DNA of 64,000 nt from Polymorphobacter fuscus (lineage in GTDB: Bacteria; Pseudomonadota; Alphaproteobacteria; Sphingomonadales; Sphingomonadaceae), in the NCBI RefSeq assembly GCF_011927825.1, contig NZ_JAATJI010000001.1, forward strand, positions 1,612,001 to 1,676,000, given 5' to 3'. The notes under the pieces were generated by a model. The model was not told the origin of the DNA and did no database searches. It saw only the letters and a list, made by a program, of their open reading frames with translations. The stretch's first letter is position 1, and every line of letters starts with the position of its first letter. Shown here in pieces: positions 1-9,194 of this stretch. The position numbers and the translations under genes are program-made.

Positions 1-351
1 CAGGTAGCGCGCCCGCGTGTTGTTGGGCGACAGGCGGGAGATCATCGCCAAAAGCGACAGGCTGCCGCCTTCGCCGCGGTTGTCGGCACGCAGGATGACC
101 AGCACATATTTGACGGTGACGATCAGCGTCATCGTCCAGAACACCAGGCTCATGATGCCGAAGACGTGCAAGGCGTCGACCGCCAGCTTGTGATGGCCGG
201 TGAAGGTTTCCTTCAGCGCGTAAAGCGGGCTGGTGCCGATATCGCCGAACACCACGCCGATGGCGCCGACCGCGAGACGAACCGTTCCCTGCGGCGCGTG
301 GTGACCATGGACAGCAGAAGAGGAAGTCGTCGCGGTCGAATCGCTCGACAT
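1..351 (-). CDS. kup: Kup-type potassium uptake permease, N-terminal part
   Basis: Only the first 117 codons are present; the gene runs off the left edge. Kup proteins are inner-membrane K+/H+ symporters. The translation has a Ser/Thr/His-rich cytoplasmic tail of about 22 residues, then the Kup signature [16 protein letters not shown] (residues 33-48), then a second hydrophobic stretch near residues 65-85 and the motif RADNRGEGG before the edge. The start is the ATG at 351, which puts the signature at the usual distance from the N terminus. It is divergent from ald, with 160 bases between the two starts holding both promoters. The family is certain; whether the gene is intact cannot be judged. 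Confidence 0.93.
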   Translation of the reverse strand, partial: MSSDSTATTSSSAVHGHHAPQGTVRLAVGAIGVVFGDIGTSPLYALKETFTGHHKLAVDALHVFGIMSLVFWTMTLIVTVKYVLVILRADNRGEGGSLSLLAMISRLSPNNTRARYL

Positions 352-511
352 GGTCGGATTGGCCCTGCAGGGAAGCGGCGCGGGCGTTACCACAGCCCCA
401 TTGCTGCCGCAATGCAGCATCCATCTCGCGGCAACGTCGCGGCCATGACGGCTGTTGTCGCGGCGTGCGACCCGCTATTGCAGGCACAATTCCACAATGA
501 AGGACGTCGCC

Positions 512-1609
512 ATGCACATCGGTGTGCCCAAGGAAATCAAGGTCCACGAATATCGCGTCGGACTGACCCCTGCCGCCGTCGCGGAACTGGCGGCGCGTGG
601 CCACACGGTGCTGGTCGAAACCGGCGCCGGCGGCGGCATCGATTTCAGCGATGCGGATTACATCGCCGCCGGCGCGCGCATCCTCGCCACGCCGGAAGCG
701 GTGTTCGCGGGCAGCGACATGATCGTCAAGGTCAAGGAACCCCAGCTGCACGAATGTGCCTGGCTGAAACCGCACCATGTGCTGTTCACCTACCTCCACC
801 TCGCCGCCGACAAGCCGCAGGCGATGGCGCTGATGGCCTCGCACGCCACCTGCATCGCCTATGAAACCGTCACGGATGCCAATGGCGGCCTGCCGCTGCT
901 GCGCCCGATGTCGGAAGTCGCGGGCCGCATGAGCGTCCAGGTCGGCGCGCATTATCTGGAAAAGGAAGCCGGCGGCCGCGGCATCCTGCTCGGCGGCGTC
1001 CCCGGCGTGGCGCCCGGCCGCGTCGCCATCCTGGGCGGCGGCGTCTCGGGGGTCAACGCCGCGCAGATGGCGGTGGGCCTGCGCGCCGATGTGACGATCT
1101 ACGACATCTCGACCGCACGCCTGGCGGAAATCGACCAGATGTTCGACGGCCGGGTAAAGACCGTGTTCGCGTCACGGGCCGCTATCGCCGCAGCGGTTGA
1201 AAGCGCCCATGTCGTCATCGGCGCCGTGCTGGTGCCGGGCGCGGCGGCGCCCAAGCTGGTCAGCCGCAGCATGTTGTCCAAGATGAAGCGCGGCAGCGTG
1301 CTTGTCGACATCGCCATCGACCAGGGCGGCTGTTTCGAAACCAGCCGCGCCACGACGCACGACGACCCGGTCTATGTCATCGACGGCATCATCCATTATT
1401 GCGTCGCCAACATGCCCGGCGCTGTCGCCCGCACCTCGACCTTCGCGCTCGGCAATGCCACCCTGCCCTTCGTCCTGCGCCTCGCCGACGCCGGGGCCGC
1501 CGCCGCCATGGCCGCCGACCCGCATCTCGCCGCCGGCCTCAACGTCGCCGGCGGGCATATCCGCCACAAGGCCGTCGCCGAGGCGCTCGACCTGCCGTTC
1601 GTTGCCTGA
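512..1609 (+). CDS. ald: Alanine dehydrogenase
   Basis: NAD-dependent enzyme interconverting L-alanine and pyruvate plus ammonium, in the cytoplasm. The 365-residue product matches the usual family length. Known catalytic positions fall in register: Arg15 in EYRVGLTP, Lys75 in KVKEP, His96 in TYLHLA and Asp270 in DIAIDQGG. The Rossmann glycine motif GGGVSG lies at 175-180. The ATG at 512 is preceded by AAGGA at a seven-base spacing. An in-frame ATG at 497 would add five residues but has no ribosome site and would displace the conserved N terminus MHIGVPKEI. It is divergent from kup. A weak palindrome, ATTGC-N4-GCAAT at 400-413, lies upstream and could be an Lrp/AldR-type site, but that is speculative. 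Confidence 0.96.
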   Translation: MHIGVPKEIKVHEYRVGLTPAAVAELAARGHTVLVETGAGGGIDFSDADYIAAGARILATPEAVFAGSDMIVKVKEPQLHECAWLKPHHVLFTYLHLAADKPQAMALMASHATCIAYETVTDANGGLPLLRPMSEVAGRMSVQVGAHYLEKEAGGRGILLGGVPGVAPGRVAILGGGVSGVNAAQMAVGLRADVTIYDISTARLAEIDQMFDGRVKTVFASRAAIAAAVESAHVVIGAVLVPGAAAPKLVSRSMLSKMKRGSVLVDIAIDQGGCFETSRATTHDDPVYVIDGIIHYCVANMPGAVARTSTFALGNATLPFVLRLADAGAAAAMAADPHLAAGLNVAGGHIRHKAVAEALDLPFVA

Positions 1610-1645
1610 CCCCCGCCTTCCCTCCACCGCCGGGAGGGAAGCCAG

Positions 1646-2344
1646 ATGATGGAGACCGCCATGCCCCAGCCCACCCACATCGGCTTCCTTCTCTGGCCCG
1701 ACCTGACCCAGCTCGACATGACCGGCCCGGCGCAGGTGCTCAGCCGCATGCCCGGCGCCCGGCTCCATTATGTCTGGAAAAGCCGCGACCCCGTGATGAG
1801 CGACTGCGGCCTCGCGCTGGTGCCGACGACAACCTTCGCCGATTGCCCGCCGCTCGACATCCTGTGCATCCCCGGCGGCGTCGGCATCGCCCCCGTCATG
1901 CGCGATGCCGAGGTCCTGGCCTGGCTGCGCCGCCAGGCGGAAACCGCGAAACTCGTCACCAGCGTCTGCACGGGCTCGCTGATCCTTGCCGCTGCCGGGC
2001 TGCTGCGCGGCTATCGCGCCGGCTGCCATTGGGCTGCGGGCGAACAACTTGTCCTGTTCGGCGCGACATTCGTCGCCGATCGCGTCGTCATCGACCGCGA
2101 CCGCATTACCGCCGGCGGCGTCACTTCGGGTATCGACTTCGCCTTCCGCATCATCGAACAGACCCATGGCCGCGACGTCGCCGAAGCCATCCAGCTGGCG
2201 CTCGAATATGATCCGGAGCCGATCGGCGGCGGCACCCCGGCGACGGCCCGCCCGGAAATCCTGGCGCAGGTCCGCGCCGCCATGGCCGGCCGCCTGGCCA
2301 CCCGCGAGGCCGAGGTCGCCGCCATCGCGGCCGGGGTCAGCTGA
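1646..2344 (+). CDS. DJ-1/PfpI family protein, isonitrile hydratase-like
   Basis: 232 residues with a class I glutamine-amidotransferase-like fold. The nucleophile elbow is SVCTGSLILAAAGLL with Cys108, followed by CHW, which is typical of the cyclohexyl-isocyanide hydratase (InhA) branch. The acidic residue expected near the N terminus is in LDMTGPAQV (Asp24). The ATG at 1646 follows GGGAGGGAAG at good spacing; a second ATG directly after it is also possible. It lies 36 bases after ald on the same strand and may be cotranscribed. Its stop overlaps the convergent udgX gene by eight bases. The substrate cannot be read from the sequence. The hydratase assignment is by resemblance of the elbow only; other branches include chaperones and AraC-fused regulators, and no HTH domain is present here. 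Confidence 0.85.
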   Translation: MMETAMPQPTHIGFLLWPDLTQLDMTGPAQVLSRMPGARLHYVWKSRDPVMSDCGLALVPTTTFADCPPLDILCIPGGVGIAPVMRDAEVLAWLRRQAETAKLVTSVCTGSLILAAAGLLRGYRAGCHWAAGEQLVLFGATFVADRVVIDRDRITAGGVTSGIDFAFRIIEQTHGRDVAEAIQLALEYDPEPIGGGTPATARPEILAQVRAAMAGRLATREAEVAAIAAGVS

Positions 2345-3746
2345 GCGCTGTCACCCGCGCCGCCACGGCGCGCAGATCCGCGATGAACGCGGCGCGCTCC
2401 GCTGCCGCCGCCGCCGGGTCCTCGATACGCAGCAGATAGCTCGGGTGGACGGTGATCCACAGCTCCGATCCGTCCGGCTGCACGATCGCCCGCCCGCGTT
2501 CGCGCGAAATCGTCACCACCCGCCCGGTCACGCCCCGCGCCGCCGTCGCCCCCAGCGCCACGATGACCCGCGGCTTCAGCGCCGCGCGTTCGGCATCCAG
2601 CCACCAGCGGCACGCGGTGATTTCCCCCGCGCCGGGCTTGGCATGGATGCGGCGCTTGCCGCGCGGTTCGAACTTGAAATGCTTGACGGCGTTGGTGACA
2701 TAGGCGCGGGCCCGGTCGATCCCGGCCGCTGCCAGCGCCGCATCGAACACCTGCCCCGCCGGCCCCACGAACGACCGCCCGGCCAGATCCTCCTGGTCGC
2801 CCGGCTGTTCGCCGACGAACATCAGCACCGCATCCGCCGGACCCTCGCCGAACACCGTCTGGGTCGCCGGCGCCCACAGGGGGCAGCGCTGGCAGGTGGC
2901 GGCGTCAGCGCGCAGGGCGTCGATGCCGGCCAAGGCCTGAGGCCCCGGACCCCCATCGAGGGAGGCCGGCTTCGGCAAGCCGCCATCATCGATCATCGTC
3001 CGCGTTCGCTTCGCCGCGCCGGCGATCAGGTCGGGGATCAGCGCTGCTTCGGGGAGGTTCTTCCAGTATTTCTTCGGCATCTCGCTGGTCATCGCGTTGA
3101 TCTTCAGCCGCGCCGGGTTGAAGATGCTGGCATAATAGGTTTTCCACGTCGCCTCGAGCGGATCGTCGCCCGGCACATCGGCCTTGACCGCGCCGGGGCT
3201 GAAGGCCACCGCCTCCCCATCCCAGTGCATGCAGAGCTCGGGCGTCAGGATCGAAAAGCGCATCGTCGTGAAGCGCCGCGTGAAAAAGCCGGCATTGAGC
3301 CGCACGATATGATGTTCCGGCTCGAACCAGGCCGCAAACCGCTCGCCGGTATCGTCAGGAACCTCGCGAAACCGCACGAACGCGCGCATCTTGTGGACAT
3401 CGCGCCCGACGGCCTTGGCCAGCATGTCGAGCCGGCGAACGAGCGGATCGGCACTGTCCTCCAGCAACTTCGGCCGCGCCTGCAGCGCCACCAGCGCCGC
3501 GTGCAGCAACGCGAACCGCTCCGGGTCCGAATGGCAGATCACCCGCCGCGCCAGGTCCGGGAACGCCTTGGGCACCCGCAACTCCGCCCCGCCTGCCCCC
3601 GCATCACCCCCGCCGAGCAGGTCGCCCGCATCCCCTGCGACCCGCCACGACACCGTCTCCGGCCCGATGCCGCCCGCGATCAAACTCCGCGCGGCCGTAC
3701 GGAAGCCGTCGAAATCATCGGGAGAAGCGAGGGTGACGGTTGTCAA
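2337..3746 (-). CDS. udgX: DUF4130 (TIGR03915-type) / UdgX uracil-DNA-binding glycosylase fusion
   Basis: Probable DNA repair protein with two halves. Residues 1-240 resemble the TIGR03915/DUF4130 domain. Residues about 275-469 are a UdgX-type uracil-DNA glycosylase. Visible UdgX marks are a CxxC pair (Cys285, Cys288) and Cys379 as likely Fe-S ligands, GEQPGDQ at 312-318, and the UdgX-specific KRRIH loop at 364-368. In characterised UdgX the His of this loop (here His368) becomes covalently linked to the abasic site. HPSYLL follows at 434-439. I start the gene at TTG 3746 because GGAGG sits exactly eight bases upstream; in-frame ATGs at 3773 and 3824 have no such site. It lies 95 bases downstream of the radical SAM gene on the same strand. 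The DUF4130 half has no proven activity that I know of. Confidence 0.93.
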   Translation of the reverse strand: MTTVTLASPDDFDGFRTAARSLIAGGIGPETVSWRVAGDAGDLLGGGDAGAGGAELRVPKAFPDLARRVICHSDPERFALLHAALVALQARPKLLEDSADPLVRRLDMLAKAVGRDVHKMRAFVRFREVPDDTGERFAAWFEPEHHIVRLNAGFFTRRFTTMRFSILTPELCMHWDGEAVAFSPGAVKADVPGDDPLEATWKTYYASIFNPARLKINAMTSEMPKKYWKNLPEAALIPDLIAGAAKRTRTMIDDGGLPKPASLDGGPGPQALAGIDALRADAATCQRCPLWAPATQTVFGEGPADAVLMFVGEQPGDQEDLAGRSFVGPAGQVFDAALAAAGIDRARAYVTNAVKHFKFEPRGKRRIHAKPGAGEITACRWWLDAERAALKPRVIVALGATAARGVTGRVVTISRERGRAIVQPDGSELWITVHPSYLLRIEDPAAAAAERAAFIADLRAVAARVTALS

Positions 3747-3841
3747 GAACAGGGCCTCCGGCGGCTGGGCCATTGGCCCAGACCCATTTGATAAACACGC
3801 CCACGGCGGTTCGGTGCCAGCCATCGAGGCGCCGGCAGCCC

Positions 3842-5080
3842 TTAGAACAACTCCAGCTGCGCCCGTTCCGGCTTGACCAGGGTCGCCCGCAGGCCGCCGG
3901 CATCGGCCAGCGCCACCGGCCGCCAGTCCGCCGCGATCACGAACGGCCGCAGCTTGTCGATCCCGCGCACCAGCCGCCCCAGGTCGGCAAGATCGAGCCG
4001 CCGCTGCCGCCGAACCCGCAGCACCGCATTGACCGATTTCACTCCCAGCCCGGGGATGCGCAGCAACATCTCGCGCGGCGCCCGGTTGATATCGACCGGA
4101 AACTGGCCGCGTTGCTTCAACGCCCAGGCAGTCTTGGGGTCGATATCGAGTGGCAGATGGCCGGCATCGGTGGCATCCTGCACCTCGGCCACGCCGAAGC
4201 CGTAGAACCGCATCAACCAGTCGGCCTGGTACAACCGGTGCTCGCGGATCAGCGGCGGCGACACCAGCGGCAGCACAGCGCTGGCATCGGGAATCGGCGA
4301 GAAGGCGGAATAATAGACCCGCCGCATCCCGAACCGCCCGTAAAGACCCTGCGCCGTGCCCATGATGGCGCTGTCGTCGGCGCCATCCGCGCCCACGATC
4401 ATCTGCGTCGATTGCCCCGCCGGCGCGAATTTCGGCGCCGATCGGTAATGTTTGCGCGCGTCCTTGTTGTCGTCGATCGCCGTCTTCAACCCGGTCATGG
4501 CGCCGCGGATGCGCACGCCGTTCTTTTCGGGCGCCAGCCGCGCCAGGCCGGTTTCGGTCGGCAGTTCGATGTTGATCGAGAGCCGGTCGGCGTACAGTCC
4601 CGCCTCCTCGAGCAGTTCCGGCGCGGCGTCGGGAATGGTCTTGAGATGGATATAGCCGCGGAAATCATGCTCCAGTCGCAGCGTCCGCGCCACGCGCACC
4701 ATCGCCTCCATCGTGTGGTCCGACGACCCGATGATCCCCGACGACAGGAACAGCCCCTCGATATAGTTGCGCTTGTAGAAAGCCAGGGTCAGCCGCACCA
4801 CCTCATCGACGGTAAAGCGCGCCCGCCGCACATTCGACGAGCGCCGGTTGATGCAATAATGGCAATCGAAGATGCAACTGTTGGTCAGCAGGATCTTCAG
4901 CAACGAGATACAGCGCCCATCCGGCGCATAGCTGTGGCATATGCCCATGCCCTCGGTCGACCCGACGCCCTTGCCACCCACCGATGACCGCTTCGCCGTT
5001 CCCGACGACGCACAGGAGGCATCGTATTTGGCCGCATCGGCAAGAATGGCAAGCTTCTCGCGTGTGTCCAGATGCGCCAT
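3842..5080 (-). CDS. Putative DNA modification/repair radical SAM protein (TIGR03916-like)
   Basis: 412 residues. The radical SAM cluster motif CIFDCHYC places Cys69, Cys73 and Cys76 as ligands of a [4Fe-4S] cluster that cleaves S-adenosylmethionine. Near the C terminus a helix-hairpin-helix, RIPGLGVKSVNAVLRVR (about 341-357), suggests DNA binding. This layout, and the adjacency to a DUF4130-UdgX fusion, matches the TIGR03914/03915/03916 gene set, whose function in repair is inferred from context rather than shown. The ATG at 5080 has only a weak ribosome site, AAAGAACGG. A GTTC-N7-GTTC box sits three bases upstream of the start, so LexA control is likely. The gene probably forms a two-gene operon with udgX. 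Confidence 0.92.
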   Translation of the reverse strand: MAHLDTREKLAILADAAKYDASCASSGTAKRSSVGGKGVGSTEGMGICHSYAPDGRCISLLKILLTNSCIFDCHYCINRRSSNVRRARFTVDEVVRLTLAFYKRNYIEGLFLSSGIIGSSDHTMEAMVRVARTLRLEHDFRGYIHLKTIPDAAPELLEEAGLYADRLSINIELPTETGLARLAPEKNGVRIRGAMTGLKTAIDDNKDARKHYRSAPKFAPAGQSTQMIVGADGADDSAIMGTAQGLYGRFGMRRVYYSAFSPIPDASAVLPLVSPPLIREHRLYQADWLMRFYGFGVAEVQDATDAGHLPLDIDPKTAWALKQRGQFPVDINRAPREMLLRIPGLGVKSVNAVLRVRRQRRLDLADLGRLVRGIDKLRPFVIAADWRPVALADAGGLRATLVKPERAQLELF

Positions 5081-5082
5081 CC

Positions 5083-5097
5083 GTTCTTTCTATGTTC
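5083..5097 (-). promoter_or_regulatory. LexA-type SOS box
   Basis: GTTC-N7-GTTC reads on the + strand (GAAC-N7-GAAC toward the radical SAM gene), which is the LexA operator form known in Alphaproteobacteria. A third GTTC follows at 5102-5105. The box lies in the 107-base space between the divergent radical SAM gene and a PEP-CTERM gene. The target is inferred to be the radical SAM/udgX pair, since those encode DNA-repair-type proteins. A chance match to eight fixed bases is possible. Confidence 0.7.
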
Positions 5098-5187
5098 CAT
5101 TGTTCTCCCGCGCAATGCGACATTTCGGCGAGACTCCGCAGGAAGCTGACACTGTGGTAAACAAATCTTCATCGAGGAGGGGCATCT

Positions 5188-5889
5188 GTGAAAAATCTGG
5201 TCGTCTTTGCGGCCGCGCTGCTGGGAAGCGCCTCGGCACAATCGGCCATTCTGTTCCAGCAGACACTGTCGCCCACCAACGGCAGCGCAACCTTCTCCGG
5301 CACGCTCGCCAGCGTGTCGGGTTATCGTGACCACCGGACCTATATCAGCGTCGGATCGGGCATTTTGAGCGAAGTCGACTGGCGGATCGCGGCGCAATTC
5401 GTTCGCTATTGGTGGGAATTGATCGACGAGGACGAATTCGGCAATCAGGAGATCATCCTGAACGGCAACACCTACCCCTATGATCCCAGCTGCGATCTGC
5501 GCCTCGACGCGACCAGCTGCCAGCATGTCAATCTCGACGGCGGCCTGCAGAACAATGCCGCCCGGCTCCTCTATCGGGCGCCGACAAGCTACAACAACTG
5601 CATCCCGTTCAACGGGGTTTTCGACGTGGTCTGCGCCACGCTCCACTATGTCGACCCGCCGCAGTTCCAGATCCGCGTCGCCGGCACATCACCGATCACG
5701 CTGACAATTTCGGACAGTCACATTGCCGGCGCCGTGCCGGAGCCCGCCAGCTGGGCGATGCTCATCGCCGGATTCGGCCTTGTCGGCGCCGCGCTCAGGC
5801 GAAAAGCCAGTGTCCGCGTCACACCACCCGACGACGATGCCAGCCGTTGCAAATTTGGTTCGGGACCGATCTTGATTGCCGGGCGTTAA
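5188..5889 (+). CDS. PEP-CTERM sorting-domain exported protein
   Basis: 233 residues of unknown function, exported. The start is GTG at 5188, preceded by GAGGAGGGG at five bases. Residues 1-18 form a signal peptide ending near ASAQSA. The mature part has four Cys, in SCDLRLDATSC (two), NNCIP and VVCAT, and looks like a beta-rich secreted domain with no catalytic motif I recognise. The C terminus carries the exosortase tag PEPASWAMLIAGFGLVG with the basic cluster RRK. Unusually, about 27 further residues follow the basic cluster; normally the protein stops there. It is divergent from the SOS-type operon. Function unknown; probably surface or matrix associated. Confidence 0.88.
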   Translation: MKNLVVFAAALLGSASAQSAILFQQTLSPTNGSATFSGTLASVSGYRDHRTYISVGSGILSEVDWRIAAQFVRYWWELIDEDEFGNQEIILNGNTYPYDPSCDLRLDATSCQHVNLDGGLQNNAARLLYRAPTSYNNCIPFNGVFDVVCATLHYVDPPQFQIRVAGTSPITLTISDSHIAGAVPEPASWAMLIAGFGLVGAALRRKASVRVTPPDDDASRCKFGSGPILIAGR

Positions 5890-5930
5890 GGCGCAAATCC
5901 CAACCCGATGATCAGGACAAGGACGGAAGA

Positions 5931-6206
5931 ATGCTGCGACAATTGATGGGCACGACCGCGACGACTTTGATTGCCCGCCAGTTCGGCGGCGCCGCAGCGG
6001 GGCCCGCCGGTGCCCTGGTCGGGCTTGCCCTGCCGTTCATTGCCCCGCGCTTCGGGCCGCTCGGCATGGTCGGAATGGCTGTCGGTGCCTGGGCGATCGG
6101 CCGCATTCTGAAGGAACAGGCCGAAAAAGACGCTGCCGCAGCAACCGGCGTCACCATCGACGCCGGCCGCGCGACCGATCCTACGCTTTTGCCTTCGCGA
6201 CGCTGA
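5931..6206 (+). CDS. Small hydrophobic protein of unknown function
   Basis: 91 residues. The ATG at 5931 has a good ribosome site (AAGGACGGAAG), so it is preferred over an upstream ATG at 5847 that lies inside the preceding gene. The centre, about residues 17-50, is a Gly/Ala/Pro-rich hydrophobic region that could be one or two membrane segments, followed by a charged stretch KEQAEKD. No family recognised. It lies 41 bases after the PEP-CTERM gene and its last 26 bases overlap the 3' end of convergent grpE. It may be cotranscribed with the PEP-CTERM gene. Confidence 0.6.
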   Translation: MLRQLMGTTATTLIARQFGGAAAGPAGALVGLALPFIAPRFGPLGMVGMAVGAWAIGRILKEQAEKDAAAATGVTIDAGRATDPTLLPSRR

Positions 6207-6717
6207 CCAGCGCCGGCCGCAGCAACCGGTCCTTGATGACATAGCCGGCCTGCAGTTCATCGACGATGGCGCCCGGCGCATGCGTTTCATGCTCGACCTC
6301 GATCATCGCCTGGTGGCGATTGGGGTCGAGCTTCTGGCCCGCCGTCTCGACCTTGGTGATGCCGTGACGACCGAAAATCGCGGTCAGTTCGCGTTCGGTC
6401 GCTTCGATTCCGGACCGCACCGCGTCGAAGCCCTCGGCGGGCAACGCCGCCACGGCCCGACGCAGATTGTCCGCCACCGCCAGCAGGTCGCGGGCAAAGC
6501 CGGTCATCGCATAGGCCGCGGTGTCGGCCTTGTCGCGCTCCAGCCGGCGGCGTGTATTCTCGGTCTCGGCCGCCTGGCGCAGCAGGCGATCTTTCAGCTC
6601 GGCAATTTCCTTGTCCTTGGCGTCCAGCAGTTCGGCATGGTTCGCCTCGGCTGCTTCGGGCACCGCGTCGGCTTCGATATCGGGGGTCATTTCCGGCGCG
6701 TCGTTCATGTCATTCAT
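6181..6717 (-). CDS. grpE: GrpE, nucleotide exchange factor of DnaK
   Basis: 178 residues. GrpE dimers release ADP from DnaK in the cytoplasm. An acidic N-terminal tail of about 30 residues leads into a long coiled coil (roughly 30-85, with [18 protein letters not shown]), followed by the beta domain with LDPNRHQAM and the terminal [18 protein letters not shown], both typical of GrpE. The start codon overlaps the hrcA stop in an ATGA, so the two are translationally coupled. Its 3' end overlaps the convergent small gene. No CIRCE element was seen upstream of hrcA. Confidence 0.97.
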   Translation of the reverse strand: MNDMNDAPEMTPDIEADAVPEAAEANHAELLDAKDKEIAELKDRLLRQAAETENTRRRLERDKADTAAYAMTGFARDLLAVADNLRRAVAALPAEGFDAVRSGIEATERELTAIFGRHGITKVETAGQKLDPNRHQAMIEVEHETHAPGAIVDELQAGYVIKDRLLRPALVSVAKAKA

Positions 6718-7751
6718 GCTACCAACCTGCTCAATGTTCGTGCGGTATAATCCACCATGGGTATCACCCGCGCATAGTTCAACCGTGTCGGGCCGATAAC
6801 GCCGACAATGCCGACCACCTGTCCGCCCGGCCCGCGATAGGGCGCCGCGATGACGCTCGACCCCGAAAGCGAGAACAGTTGCGATTCGGCGCCGATGAAA
6901 ATCTTGGTCGCGTCGGCATTGCGTGCCAGTTCGAGAACGCGGATCAGTTCCTCCTTGTCCTCGAGATCACCGAGCAGCTGGCGCACGCGGTCGAGATCGA
7001 CGCTCGATTCGACCAGATTGGCCTGGCCGCGCACGATCAGCACGGGCCGCGCCGCGCCATCCGACGACCAGGCTGCCAGCCCCGTCGCCACCGCCTGCGC
7101 CGTCATCGCATCGAGCATGGCACGGTCGGCGGCAATCTCCGTCGCCAGCCGATCGCTGGCGCCGGCCAGCGTCAACCCCGCCAGCCGCGCGTTGATGTAA
7201 TTGGCCGCCGCCTCCAGCGCCATCGGCGGCACGCCTTCCGGCAGCTCGACGACACGGTTCTCGACACTGCCATCGGCGCCGACGAGGATGACCAGCGCAC
7301 GCTGCGGCGACAGCGCAACGAAACTCACTTGCCGGATCAGCATTTCGCGGCGCGGCACCAGCACCAGCCCGGCACATTGCGACAGGCCCGACAATACGGT
7401 GGTGGTGCGTGCCAGCACATCCTCGATCGCGGCGCCGCCGGACAGCCCCGAATCGAGCAGGTTGCGCTCGTCCTCGGACGGCTCGGAAGCCTGCATCATG
7501 CCGTCGACGAACATCCGCAGCCCCAGCTGGGTCGGCAACCGTCCAGCCGACGTGTGCGGCGCTGCCAGCAGCCCCAGCTCTTCAAGGTCCTGCATGGTGT
7601 TGCGGATCGACGCCGGCGACAACCCCAGGGCGCCCAGTTTCGACAGGGTGCGCGACCCGACCGGCGCGCCGGTGGCGAGATAGGAATCGACGATCTGCCG
7701 AAAGACCTCACGCGCGCGGTCGTTCAGCTCGGCCACGGAAGGAGATTGCAT
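6714..7751 (-). CDS. hrcA: HrcA heat-shock repressor
   Basis: 345 residues from the ATG at 7751; an in-frame ATG at 7778 would add nine residues and neither has a strong ribosome site. HrcA represses class I heat-shock genes by binding CIRCE and is activated by GroEL. The N-terminal winged helix contains PVGSRTL and [19 protein letters not shown]; the C-terminal part contains FIGAESQLF and [20 protein letters not shown], all characteristic. It is divergent from rph across 111 bases. The spacer holds no TTAGCACTC-N9-GAGTGCTAA palindrome, so autoregulation through a canonical CIRCE is not supported here. Confidence 0.97.
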   Translation of the reverse strand: MQSPSVAELNDRAREVFRQIVDSYLATGAPVGSRTLSKLGALGLSPASIRNTMQDLEELGLLAAPHTSAGRLPTQLGLRMFVDGMMQASEPSEDERNLLDSGLSGGAAIEDVLARTTTVLSGLSQCAGLVLVPRREMLIRQVSFVALSPQRALVILVGADGSVENRVVELPEGVPPMALEAAANYINARLAGLTLAGASDRLATEIAADRAMLDAMTAQAVATGLAAWSSDGAARPVLIVRGQANLVESSVDLDRVRQLLGDLEDKEELIRVLELARNADATKIFIGAESQLFSLSGSSVIAAPYRGPGGQVVGIVGVIGPTRLNYARVIPMVDYTARTLSRLVA

Positions 7752-7862
7752 GGCGGGAATGTAGGCGCTCGCCCCCATCCCCGCAACGCCGAACCCGAGC
7801 GCTGCCGTTGCGACCCGCCGCCGAACCCGCTACCGACCGCCCATATATCCAAAGGAAAGCCC

Positions 7863-8594
7863 ATGCGCCCCAGCGGCCGCGCCCCCGACCAGATGCGCAC
7901 CATCGAGATGATCCCCGGTTTTTCGGCGCATGCCGAAGGATCGTGCCTCGTCAAGTTCGGCCAGACCCATGTCCTTGTCACCGCCAGTGTCGAGGATCGC
8001 CTGCCGCCGTGGTTGCGCGGCAAGGGCAGCGGCTGGGTGACGGCCGAATATGGCATGTTGCCGCGCGCCACCCACACCCGCGGCAGCCGCGAGGCCGCCA
8101 AGGGCAAGCAGTCGGGCCGCACCCAGGAAATACAGCGGCTGATCGGGCGGTCCTTGCGCGCCGTCACCGACCTGAAGCTGCTCGGCGAACGCCAGATCAC
8201 CCTCGATTGCGACGTCATCCAGGCCGATGGCGGCACCCGCACGGCGTCGATCTCCGGTGCCTGGGTGGCGCTGCGCCTCGCCATCGACGGCATTATGGCC
8301 CAGGCCGCGGCAAAAGGGACGCCGCTCGCCGGTGATCCGCTCGCCACCCAGGTCGCCGCGATCAGCTGCGGCGTCCACAACGGCCAGCCGGTGCTCGATC
8401 TCGACTATGTCGAGGACAGCGATGCCGGCACCGACGCCAATTTCGTGCTGACCAGCAGCGGCGGCATGGTCGAAGTCCAGGCGACGGCCGAAGGCGCCCC
8501 CTTCGACGAGGAAACCCTGCTGCGCTTGCTCCGCCTGGCCCGCATCGGCTGCAACGAGGTCTTCGCCGCGCAGCTGAAGGCTACCGGCCGGTAG
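7863..8594 (+). CDS. rph: Ribonuclease PH
   Basis: 243 residues. A phosphorolytic 3'-5' exoribonuclease that trims tRNA 3' ends. Family marks are [12 protein letters not shown] at the N terminus, [10 protein letters not shown], the catalytic-region segment [17 protein letters not shown], and [20 protein letters not shown] 7863 follows AAAGGAAAG at a clear spacing. rdgB starts on the next base after the stop codon, so rph-rdgB-hemW are translated as a coupled unit. The length is typical. Confidence 0.98.
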   Translation: MRPSGRAPDQMRTIEMIPGFSAHAEGSCLVKFGQTHVLVTASVEDRLPPWLRGKGSGWVTAEYGMLPRATHTRGSREAAKGKQSGRTQEIQRLIGRSLRAVTDLKLLGERQITLDCDVIQADGGTRTASISGAWVALRLAIDGIMAQAAAKGTPLAGDPLATQVAAISCGVHNGQPVLDLDYVEDSDAGTDANFVLTSSGGMVEVQATAEGAPFDEETLLRLLRLARIGCNEVFAAQLKATGR

Positions 8595-9194
8595 ATGCGC
8601 CGCCAGCTTGCGCCCGGTCGGCTGGTGCTGGCCACCCACAACCCCGGCAAGGTGGTGGAACTCGCCGAATTGCTCGGGCCCCACGGCCTCGACATCGTGT
8701 CCGCCGGCGACCTCGGCCTGGCGGAGCCCGAGGAGACCGGCGAGACCTTCATCGCCAATGCCGAACTGAAGGCGCTTGCCGCTGCCACGGCGTCCGGCCT
8801 GCCGGCGCTCGCCGATGATTCGGGGCTGTGCGTCGATGCGCTCGGCGGCGCCCCCGGCATCTATTCGGCGCGCTGGGCCGGCCCTGGCAAGGACTTCGCC
8901 ATCGCCATGGCGCGCGTTCACGACGCCATGGGCCAGGACGGCCCGCGCACCGCGCATTTCATCTGCGCGCTGACCATCGCCTGGCCCGACGGCCATACCG
9001 AAAGCGTGGAAGGCCGCTGCGACGGCCGCCTCGTCTGGCCGCCGCGCGGCGACAAGGGCTTCGGCTATGACCCGATGTTCGTCATGGACGGCAAGTCGCG
9101 CAGCTTCGGCGAAATCTCGCGGGCGGAAAAGGAAGCCGACAACCACCGCGCAAGGGCGTTTGCGCAGCTGCTGCCGCTTCTTCCCCCCCGCTAA
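8595..9194 (+). CDS. rdgB: RdgB/HAM1 non-canonical purine NTP pyrophosphatase
   Basis: 199 residues. Hydrolyses dITP, ITP and XTP to monophosphates and so keeps deaminated purines out of nucleic acid. The nucleotide-binding THNPGK is at 14-19, the metal-binding [11 protein letters not shown] begins at 73, and GDKGFGYDP follows, all diagnostic. The ATG is directly adjacent to the rph stop (TAGATG) and the stop overlaps the hemW start by one base (TAATG). Confidence 0.98.
   Translation: MRRQLAPGRLVLATHNPGKVVELAELLGPHGLDIVSAGDLGLAEPEETGETFIANAELKALAAATASGLPALADDSGLCVDALGGAPGIYSARWAGPGKDFAIAMARVHDAMGQDGPRTAHFICALTIAWPDGHTESVEGRCDGRLVWPPRGDKGFGYDPMFVMDGKSRSFGEISRAEKEADNHRARAFAQLLPLLPPR

Noticed and set aside
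7752..7862. CIRCE operator upstream of hrcA
   Set aside because: No TTAGCACTC-N9-GAGTGCTAA or near match is present in the spacer.
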